From: Blasia pusilla | Taxonomy: Eukaryota > Marchantiophyta > Marchantiopsida > Blasiales | DNA length: 64,000 nucleotides | Reading direction: 5' to 3' | Assembly: GCA_050084515.1 (NCBI GenBank) | Contig: CM114271.1 | Coordinates: 15,004,001-15,068,000 of the forward strand | In this document: positions 37,803 through 46,130 of the stretch, piece by piece | Layout: every line of letters begins with the position of its first letter | How positions within the stretch are numbered: position 1 is the first letter of the stretch | Notes under the pieces: generated by a model | Databases searched by the model: none | What the model saw: only the letters and a program-made list of their open reading frames with translations | Told to the model about the DNA's origin: nothing | Translations under genes and position numbers: made by a program

Positions 37803-38090
37803 GAAGGGTTCTTAGCACCTCTTGCCCCCAACTGGTAGGGGAAAATTCTGGTTCAACTCCAGCCAGAGGTAATGAGGAGGTGAGTTGAGAAGGCTAAGAA
37901 GGGTTCTTAGCACCTATGGCCCCAAACTGGTAGGGGGAATTCTGGTTTAACTCCAGCCAGAGGTAATGAGGAGGTGAGCTGAGAAGGCTAAGAAGGGTTC
38001 TTAGCACCTCTGGCCCCCAATTGGGAGGGGGAATTCTGGTTCAACTCCAGCCAAAGGTAAAAAAATGAGGAGGTGAATTGAGAAGGCTAC
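37803..38090 (+). repeat. Three tandem units with tRNA-like folding
   Basis: Units start at 37803, 37898 and 37992 (periods 95 and 94 bp). Each contains a Pol III B-box-like GGTTCAACTCC and an A-box-like segment around AACTGG. The unit can be drawn as a 7-bp acceptor-like stem CCTCTGG/CCAGAGG, a 5-bp stem CCCCC-AACTGGTA-GGGGG, and a T-arm CTGG-TTCAACT-CCAG with a 7-base loop. No anticodon arm is present, so it is not a functional tRNA. It may be a tRNA-derived SINE fragment amplified in tandem within the hAT element. Confidence 0.7.
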
Positions 38091-38345
38091 TGGGGACTTT
38101 GATAATAACCAGAACTAAACTGAAAGGTAGAAAATGTGACAGCAAAAAACTGGCATGCCAATTCCAAGCCCATAAAAAAATTGGTGATTCAAATTACATG
38201 CAGGAAATAGCCTGAGAAGGAAAAAAATCTTGGGCAAAAACCTGATAAGGTAAAAAGTCTTAGGGGGTCGGCTGAGGCATATTTCAGAAAACCTAAATGT
38301 TTCAAATAGTCCCGGTAAAAATACTGTCCGAGCCCTGTTTGGGAG

Positions 38346-40291
38346 GTACCTTAGCTTCACCCCTGCTACAGCGCCGGACCCGGGTAACCGTAGCTAACAA
38401 TAGGCTAAAGTGCTTTTGCGCCTAATATGGGACTCCATTGTCGCTAAGTCACCGGAGATGCATCGCTGCTTAGGGCACGGCCAGCTGATTCGTGATCCTG
38501 CGGCTAGCCACATCGCCAACCTTGCTTCCGCTATCCAGCTAACACGCCCACTACGCTGCCACACAGCTGCGTAGTTGGGGCTAGACTTGTGGCCTAGTGC
38601 CCGAGCCTACTGCCGATGATCGTCTCACTCCTACGTTCGACCCCTGGAGCGACCTAGTCCGAAAAACGTCCGTCCGCCTACGTCCATCTGGCTCCGTCTT
38701 CAACCGCGGCTAGCGCCGCTTCCGCTGCTCGCCCTCTTTAGCCACCAACTGTGCCGCAGAGCCGACATTCTCCCTCAACCGGCCGTGCCCAGTTTTGCCC
38801 GACCGACCCGTTTTAGCTGCCGACTCAGACCTGCCACGACCGTGTTTTCCCCTCCGTCCAGCCGGCTGCTACTGCCGCGACCGAGCATCTACTGTTGCCC
38901 TGGCATGTGGGAGTAGCCGCTACTCCCTCCTACTACTGCCAACCGCGATCAACGGCTCCAACTCACTTGCAGTCGGCGGCTGCACTTCCGGCCCTCTGGC
39001 CACTGATCCCGCGGCCTTGTGCCTGCGTTTTGGGGTTCCGTTGCGCAGTCCGTCTCACCGTCCGTGCGACCGTGCCGGGTTAGTGCCACCTGCCGTCAAG
39101 TTGATTCTGGCTCGGCCACAACTGATTAGCTACGGCATCGCGACCACCTCCTGGCCGTGACTCTCGGCCATGCGTGACTGCGTGACGTTGTAGTTGCTTG
39201 GTTGTCGCATCTGTTCATCCCCTAGTGACGGCCCTTTGTTCGTCTAACTACCTTCACGGCCTTATGTCCATTGCCGTTATATTAATGACGGCCATCGACA
39301 CGTTGGAGGTCCGCGCCACCATGCACTTGTTCTTGGCGGTCCACTTCACGTGCCAAAAATCATCGACCGATTGTGAGTATTGGCTAGGAGGGCAGGTAAT
39401 TTTTGTGGATTGATGGGGTCGTAGTTTCTTTCCCGCTTTGCCATGTCCAGAGAGGCAGCCGTTCGAGGACGATCAAGTACCATGCCGTGACGCCCGTAGC
39501 CGCAATGCGCCGCCAATTGCCGCATCGTGCCGCTTGTGGCTGCTCCGCACCGTTTGGATCGTGGATCCGCACCATCACTGGGAGATGAGCGTGTGTTTTT
39601 TTGATTGAGGAGGTTATGCCACCGAGTGCCGCATTCCATTCACGAGTGCCATGCCGTTTTTAGCCGTTGCGTGCCACCAGTGCCACACCGTACCGCTGGA
39701 CCCGCACTGCACATCGAGGAGATTTGAGCATTGTCGGTACTAGAGGAGTACGACTTGCTATTTGGAGGAGTTGTCTTCACAACCGAGTTGGGATCGAGGT
39801 TTTTCAGTTGCCGAGAAGTGGCATAGAATTTTATTCAAGTTACCCATTCTGGTCTTTTGCCCTGCACGTGTTAGGGAATTCCGAGTATTGGGCAATTATT
39901 TGGGATATTGGGTTTCGTGTTGATTCTGAGAGCATCATTGATGTATGGGTTTAGGGGACATAGACCTGTGTGGGATGTCCATAGTTGAGGGTGTGTCCTG
40001 TCAATGAGATGATAGGACAATACATGATTTTCCGCACCACGCCGCTTGTTACCGCACAACACACGTCTAAATGAGAGAGTGCAGCTTGAGTGCTGCATGT
40101 TAGATTGAGTGATTGCGTGATTACTTGCGAGGTTGAGAGTGATCGTGTGAGAGGGGCACGAGGGTCATCACGACGTCCTTTCGGGACTTTGAGAGGGGAG
40201 GTGGTGGACCTGAGAGTAGCTCTAGAGGTTTATCCAGAGTGGTGCAAGGTTTCGAGGGTCTCCACGCGAGAGACCACCTCGATCTCCTTCT
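38346..40291. other. GC-rich non-coding stretch left of the second gypsy element
   Basis: No convincing gene. Between 38.5 and 39.7 kb the DNA is GC-rich with many degenerate GTGCCGC/CACCGTGC-like words and open frames on several strands that read as low-complexity. It may include the 5' LTR and leader of the second gypsy element, but no LTR border, primer binding site or match to the putative LTR near 11.3 kb was found. Confidence 0.5.
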
Positions 40292-41440
40292 GTGTCGTCT
40301 TCAGACAAGGGGGAGAGCATAGAGGAATGTGTTAGTGATCCACCGCACACATTGAGTGGTCCTACCAGTTGGGCGTACGAGATGGATGACCTGGATAGAG
40401 GACCGCGTAGGTTTTCGGGTGCTGTAGGCACAATAGAGTTGCACTACTTTATTGCAGAGTTTAGGAGTTGGTGTGACTCGCCGCGGGCTAGGAACTCTAG
40501 AGAGTTCAACGCGTTTACAAAATGGATCGGTATGTTCTAGCACCTAGTGAGGGCACCCATGGACGATTACCATGAGTTCTCCCATAGATATGCCTAGGAG
40601 ATTGAGGCATGGCAACTCTACTATGACCCACATTATGTGTCATGGACTGAGCCGTTCCCAGATGAGGATGAGGAGTCAGGAGAGGTTACTTCCTCTTCTG
40701 CGAGTGATGTGTTAGGAGGGGTGACTCGCACTGGAGCAGTTGCACCATCTAGTCGGGTCCGTCCTAGGTTCCCCCGTGGTTGAGTTCTTTGCTGAGTTGC
40801 GAACAAGCTACCAAGGGGATACGGACGGAGAAGTTGCAGAGCATCCACGACTTCCAGAGGCGCCCGGGTGAGAGTTTGCGTGAGGCCTACACTCGCTTGC
40901 GTAGGTTGATTAACGTCACTCAAGAGGTGACATAGGCCTAGGCTATCCAGTCATGGTACGTGATGCTGGACCGAACCCTGTGGACACAGGTGCGGGAGGG
41001 GGTGCTTCTTATGAACACCTCACCCACGTTGAGAGATGTTTTTAGGACCACCGAGAAAATTGAGCGCAATGTGGCGGAGAAGACCGTAGCTACCATGGGT
41101 TTTGGGCGAGAGCAGTCACGATTGTCTGCACCACTAGTGCAACAACATGGATTCCGAGATAAGTCTCTGGCACCACGAGCTCAGGGAGGATACCGGGAGG
41201 TCATGCCACAGAGACATGTGCCTTCATATGCGGCTCAGCAGCAGTTGCCTACGATTATTTGTTGGTCATGTGGTGGAGCCCATCATCAGGGCGATTTCAC
41301 TCGTGAGGGTCATGGACGCGTGCCTCAGCATGGAGGAGGAGATGGTGCTGCACCAAGAGGTTATTAGTGTTACTATTGTCATAGGTACGGCCACACATGC
41401 GCCGGGTGTTTCAGCTTGCACCCTGAGTTACGTCCGGACC
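40292..41440 (+). pseudogene. Gag with CCHC zinc knuckles (copy 2)
   Basis: The capsid-like part includes DFQRRPGESLREAYTRLRRL, the retrotransposon-gag signature, at about 40.84-40.91 kb. Two knuckles follow: CWSCGGAHHQGDF, in which the last Cys is replaced by Phe, and CYYCHRYGHTCAGC, which is complete (C-x2-C-x4-H-x4-C). In-frame TAG codons occur at 40933, 40939 and 41365, the last just before the second knuckle. No start codon could be chosen with confidence. Confidence 0.8.
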
Positions 41441-42373
41441 GAGGGCTAGAGGGAGCACCAGAGCAAGTTTCCGGTCCGGGTGGGCTTAGAGGTCATGCAC
41501 TAGATGTTCCGGTTGGAGGACGAGGAGTTGGATTCACCCGAGGGGGTGGTGGAGTTGCCCATGGAGGAGGTAGAGTCCACCACCTAGACGGGTTGAGGGA
41601 GATGTTGGGCGTGAGGCTGGGATGGCTGCTCAGATACAACAGCTACAGTAGCAAATTGCCGCTATGGCATTGAGGCTACCTGATGTCGGATCTGTGGCAT
41701 CGACGTCTTGTGGAGTAGCCAGAGATATGAAGGATCCTGGTTGGATGTGCGGGTTTGCTCAGATGGAGGCCGCCGCAATGGTTACGCGTGGAGCAACTGC
41801 AAAGTTGGATCCATAGCGAGGGCAAGCCAAAAACCGACTCGGCTTCCTCAGTCTTTCCAGTTGTTTGAGGCGATGAGGACCCCATCGATGGGTCCTGATC
41901 AGTGTTCCCGGAGAGTTGGTGAAGTTTCTGGTGTGCAAGCATGGAGGGCGAAGGGAAAAGCAAGTGCGACGACTCCTATTGTTGATGCTCAAGAGGAGCA
42001 TGTATCGAGCATGTTGTTGGGGGCCACCACTATTGTGTACCACACTCCTTTATTTTCTGCTTCCGATGTTATGACGTTGGGAGGTTTGCCCGCCGAGGTT
42101 TTACGGCTGGCCGCTATGCTATGTGAGCATGGAGTTGGAGTTCCTGCATCACATTCAAAGGTGATTGCAAAGGAGGTGATGGACCTACCCTTATAGTCGA
42201 TGCTCGGGCTGTCCACGTCAGAATCATGGCAAGTTGCAGTTGCTAGGATGGCGGAAATGCCTGCTAGACCCGCGATAGAGCGTGCCATGGCTTCTCATGG
42301 TGTTGTATTGTTGGATAACCGGGGAGAGGTCTTCGAGTTGGTGAGTCCAAGAGGAAGAGTTTTTCGTCCGTAG
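41441..42373 (+). pseudogene. Gag-pol linker region (copy 2)
   Basis: A long frame at 41708-42196 carries TRLPQSFQLFEAMRTPSMGP, equivalent to the linker of the minus-strand copy, and LRLAAMLCEHGVG. Its function is unknown. Frame changes occur on both sides. Its conservation between two diverged copies suggests it was part of the translated polyprotein. Confidence 0.6.
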
Positions 42374-42739
42374 CGCGTCTTGTTGGATTGAGGATCGCAA
42401 CCCCTGATGTTGGTGAAAGCTACATTCAAAGGATTGGGCTTGACAAGAGCCGATGTGGAGCGTTGTCCATTTCGGATACAAACATCCTTGGGTGGAGCAA
42501 GTACCACACAGTATATTACCCGACATGAGGTCGTGGTGAGGATTTTCCCAAGACATCCTAGAGATGAGTCCGTGGTGCAAGCCAAGGCGATAGTGACCGA
42601 TGTAGAGTCCTACGACGTCTTGGTTGGTGGAGCAGTGTTGTACCCGATGGGGTTTTCCCTGGATTATTGGGAGGAGTTAGCATCCTACAGACCAAAATGG
42701 AAGTCCGGTGATGGACGACTTTGTTCATTACCCGTTTGA
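42374..42739 (+). pseudogene. Aspartic protease (copy 2)
   Basis: The frame shows VLLD, a TGA stop at 42389, then GSQPLML: the D-S/T-G active site with its middle codon replaced by a stop. Downstream come RCPFRIQTSLGGA and the SYDVLVGGAVLYPMGF segment, typical of retroelement proteases before pol. The same frame continues after another stop at 42737 directly into the methyltransferase region, so protease and DNMT were probably one polyprotein. Confidence 0.75.
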
Positions 42740-42751
42740 TTCACAGGTGCA

Positions 42752-44036
42752 GTGCTCGAGCAACGGCCAGGAGAGATGGGGACCTTAGTAGCATTTAGCA
42801 GCGCCATCACTTGGCCTAGTGATTTGATTGAGGGACATGCCCATGCAGAGGACACTCTCGTTCCTGATATTTCTATGGAAAGAAGTGTCATGGTAGCTCC
42901 ATCAATCCGTGGAGGCAAGATGCCGCTTTGGGGCTTGACTGAGGAGCTTCGAGGCTTAGCCGCTGAGCATGTGTACACCGTGTGGAGCGAGGCGTTTGCA
43001 CCAAAGCGTGTCGGGTCAGAGGAACCCGAGGTAGAGAGGAGTGCTCCTATGACCCCTTTGGACACCACCCCGATTGTGTGGCGCATCCCAGAGGAGGGTA
43101 TTCGTGTGTTGGATCTCTTTGGAGGGATCAACATTGGTTTAGCTATTGTTTTGCAGGCAGGAGTACACGTGCAACAATACCTATATGTGGAGATTAATGA
43201 TGTTGTGAGGTGTGCTTCACTCCACCATGTGATGCAATTACGCCTACGTGTTCCCCACTTGTTGTCTGTGTCCGTTGTCCAAGGATACCATAGTTCCCTA
43301 CCAAGGGATATTTCATTGCTAGGGGCGCAGGACTTGGAGCGGGTAGGGACCATAGACTTGGTCATTGCTGGTTGGCCGTGTTAGGGCCAATCAAGAGCCA
43401 GACAAGGTAGAGGATTAGCTGACACTCAGTCCATGTTGTTTTGGGAGATGATGCGGATCTTGCGATACTTACAAGAGCATCAATCTTGTTCTCGAGCATA
43501 CATTCTGGATAATGTGCCGATTTTTGGGCGATTCGAGGTTCCGCATGGTGACAAGTGCACATCAGGTGCGTGCATGGATCAGCCCGGGAGTGTTGTTAGA
43601 TGGGGCAAGTGTAGGTTCACTAGCACATCGTCCGCGTCTCTGGTGGACTAACTTGGTGCTACATGAGGTTTTGCGGAGGGCATAGGTGAGAGTGGAGCGC
43701 CCCTCCGATTTTAAGGTGGATTCTATTCTGGACCCAGGTCGGCGATCCCAGATAGTGAGGCACGATGATCAACAGTCAATCCTCATGCCACGAGCAACCT
43801 TTCCCACTTTGGTGAGTTTTCCTACTTCCGATGCATTCCAATGCAAGGAGGCCGGGCTTGGCTTGGTTTGGGATGACCAGGTATAGCGGTTGGTGGAGCC
43901 CAACGTCGATGAGCGAGAGCAAGCGATGGGATTCCCCATACGAGTGACGACACTACCGTCACTATCAGAGGCATCACGACGTCATGTCTTGGGTCAGGCG
44001 ATGGACCTGAACTGCTTGACATGGATTTTCAGCTCA
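42752..44036 (+). pseudogene. Cytosine-5 DNA methyltransferase, DNMT3-type motif order (copy 2)
   Basis: An N-terminal region of about 120 residues, shared with the minus-strand copy, precedes motif I VLDLFGGINIGLA and motif II YVEIND. Motif IV reads DLVIAGWPC and is followed by TAG (43382) in place of the Gln of PCQG. Motif VI reads AYILDNVP (Asp replacing the usual Glu). After a frameshift near 43.52 kb come motif VIII AHRPRLWWTN (about 43.62 kb) and motif X RRHVLGQAMDLNCLTW (about 43.98-44.02 kb). Further TAG codons lie at 43683 and 43884. The product is inactive. It occupies the same place, between protease and RT, as in the other copy. Confidence 0.85.
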
Positions 44037-44945
44037 GGAGTAGTTGAGCGGTGTTGTTTGAGGATGCAACAAATCACAGTTGTTGCATTGGTGAGCCCCA
44101 TGCCTACCGAGACGGTTGAGGTAGTGGCTGGGGGCGAGACCCGAGGAGATGGACACATCGGGGGTGATCAAGGGGGACACCCTTGGACTGCTTGGGATGT
44201 TTTGCAGGTACACCAAGAGATGGTAGCTATAACATCAAGCGTGGTTGTGGGCACTGCACATGGAGATCCGATTTTGCAGTTGGTTGTAGGAGAGCAGTCG
44301 AGTTCTGTTGTTCAAGATGGGGTTGCACCATAGCAGCCACTAACACCCATGTCGGAGAGTCCTACCGTAGTCATGATGGAGACTTGGGAGCCATATATGG
44401 GCCCTAAGTTGACACGAGGAGAGCGGCATCGGATACACTCCTATAATTCCTTAGGAATTATATGGGTTGTTTTGCATTTAGCATATATGATTTGAGTATG
44501 TTGAAGGGCCTAGGGATCGCATTGAGTTTTTGAGTGACATGTCGATCTTCTAAGGACCCTACAAGTACAGTGACATGGACAGGGCTCTGATTCAGAGTAG
44601 GAGTCAGGACTTGGTTGGAGCAGGACTATTGGAGATGTCACATGGAGAGTATGCATCTGCCACTATCATGCCCACCAAGAAGGATGTGCATGGCAACTGG
44701 ACGGATAGGCAGATGTGTGAAGATTACCGACCTATCAATCAATAGACGAAGTCCGATAGGTATGCCATGCCCACTCCTGAGGAGAATTTTGATGTTGTTG
44801 GGCATGCAAAGGTCTTCAGTTTGTTAGATCTTCGAGCCGGATACCATTAGTTGCCTATCGGATTGGAGGACAGACAGAAGACGGCTTTTTGGGGATCAAG
44901 AGTGGCACCAAAAACTTTGGGGATCATGGATGGCACTTGGGGGAT
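44037..44945 (+). pseudogene. DNMT-RT spacer and truncated reverse transcriptase (copy 2)
   Basis: After a spacer containing ETWEPYMGPKL, matched in the other copy by ETWEPLLGPKL, the RT fingers appear with LLEMSHGEYAS, DRYAMPTPEE and LLDLRAGYH followed by TAG at 44848. The text then jumps from KTAFWGS to an RNase H-proximal MLKDRLTSAPIL segment. The palm with its YIDD box is absent, removed by an internal deletion of several hundred bases. TAG also occurs at 44743. Confidence 0.75.
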
Positions 44946-45400
44946 GAGCGAGAGAGTATTTCAGATGCTCAAAGATAGATTGACGTCCGCGCCCATATTG
45001 AGGAGACCGATCAGGGGGCGTCCTTTCCAATTGCATACCGATTAGAGCATGTTTGGGCTTGGAGCCGTGCTCACCCAACATGACGATGAGGATAGAGAGT
45101 TCGTGGTGGCTTATGCTAGTTGCTCGAACAACGCTGCAAAGGCAAAGTATAGCCCATATGAGGGTGAGTGTTTGGCTGCAATGTGGGCTTTCGCACATTT
45201 CACATGTTATTTTTTCGGCAACTCTTTCACCATTATTACTGATCATCAACCACTTAAGTGGTTGATGGAGCCGACAAGCTTAGAGGGAAGCTTGTGAGGT
45301 GGGCTCTTTTGTTGTAGGAGTATGACTTCTAGGTGGTGCATAGAGCTAGGACGCTCAACCAAGACGCAGATGGTTTGAGCCGTAACCCATGCCCGAGTTA
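44946..45400 (+). pseudogene. RNase H (copy 2)
   Basis: Reads FQLHTD, TAG (45043) where Trp is usual, SMFGLGAVLTQHD, YSPYEGECLAAMWA and FTIITDHQPLKWLM: the standard Ty3/gypsy RNase H segments with catalytic acidic residues visible. A frameshift near 45.27 kb precedes KLVRWALLL and two further TAG codons (45315, 45330). The NQDADGLSRNP end joins the integrase. Confidence 0.8.
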
Positions 45401-46130
45401 GTGAGATGCGATTGGAGCTCGTTGGCATGGAGAGAGTGATGAGGAGTTGGTGCGAGGATGGCACACATCACCCAATTTGGGCTTGTTGGCTATGGAGAGC
45501 CAGATTACTAAGACTTTGATGGCGAGGTCTGATGGAGAGTCCTTAGATCCAGAGGTCGGTGAGGAGACGACATGTGGCTGGGACATTCACAATGATGGAG
45601 TGGTCTTGGAGTACTTGTGTATTGGCAGTGTTGTGAGCACAATGGGTGCTAGAGAGCCGGATTGGATCCTATAGCAAGCCAGATAGTTCCGGTGGGAGGG
45701 GACACATGTGTTGCGAGTGTGGGAGGATGATAGAGTATGTGTAGTGCCTCATCCTTTATAGAGAGCAAGTTTGGTACGTCATGCCCACGAGGAGTTGGGT
45801 CAATTTGGAGTGAAGCGGACGTACAATTTGCTCCAGATACAATATTGGTGGCGAGGCATGTATATTGACGTCCATCAATTTGTTGCCAGGTGCAGGGTTT
45901 GTGATTGGGTCCGAGGATCGTTCAATGCTCCGACTCCATAATTGCATCCACTTCTGATCATGGGTTTAGGTTATAGATGGAGTTTGGATTTTGGAGGACC
46001 TTTACCTTTTATGGAGCGACATAGTTGTTATGTGTTGGTGATGGTCGAGCACTTCTCAAAGAGGATAGAGTTAGTTACATTGCGTGCCTATGGTGTCCAT
46101 GTTAGGAGGGACCCAGGAAGTGAGTTATAA
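45401..46130 (+). pseudogene. Integrase, truncated (copy 2)
   Basis: The zinc-binding part reads HAHEELGQFG, with the second His replaced by Gln compared with the other copy, then YWWRGM and CRVCDW. The catalytic core begins with YRWSLDFGGPLPF and VLVMVEHFSKRIE, then stops. The rest of the core, the C-terminal domain and the PHD finger seen in the other copy are absent. Stops at 45672, 45684, 45759 and 45939 (TAA) interrupt the frame. Confidence 0.8.

Larger units (their letters stand above)
34031..38337 (+). mobile_element. hAT-superfamily DNA transposon, 4,307 bp, both ends defined
   Basis: The left end starts CAAGGCTCGGACAGTA, and the right end is TACTGTCCGAGCCCTG, whose reverse complement CAGGGCTCGGACAGTA differs from the left end at one position. 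Exact 8-bp duplications TTTGGGAG flank both ends. Inside are subterminal CTCGG-rich repeats (about 34.08-34.1 kb), a GGCGCC-rich minisatellite, a decayed transposase gene (35426-37695) and three tRNA-like tandem units before the right end. The superfamily follows from the CAGGG terminus, the 8-bp duplication and the transposase motifs. The transposase is broken, so the copy is not autonomous today. Confidence 0.95.
40292..46130 (+). mobile_element. Second DNMT-carrying Ty3/gypsy retrotransposon (copy 2, decayed, truncated)
   Basis: Order on the plus strand: gag with zinc knuckles, linker, aspartic protease, DNMT3-type methyltransferase, start of RT, RNase H, integrase. It is clearly related to the minus-strand copy (shared TPSMxP linker, SLGGA, TPLDTTPIVWR, LGQAMDLNCLTW, DRYAMPTPEE) but diverged throughout. 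It breaks off after integrase VMVEHFSK, so the core end and any PHD finger are missing, and a deletion removes the RT catalytic block. At least a dozen in-frame stops, mostly TAG where glutamine is expected, interrupt an otherwise readable frame. Confidence 0.85.

Noticed and set aside
37803-38090. CRISPR-like array
   Set aside because: Units are directly adjacent without unique spacers and fold like tRNA pieces; the host is a eukaryote.
38795-39160. 121-codon frame in the GC-rich region
   Set aside because: Reads as Arg/Pro/Cys-rich low complexity with competing frames and no domain; likely non-coding.
40933-45941. Reassignment of TAG to glutamine in the second gypsy element
   Set aside because: CAG and CAA glutamine codons remain in the same frame, there are also TGA and TAA stops, a Trp-to-TAG change and several frameshifts, and the host genes show no such use. 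Mutational decay explains it better.
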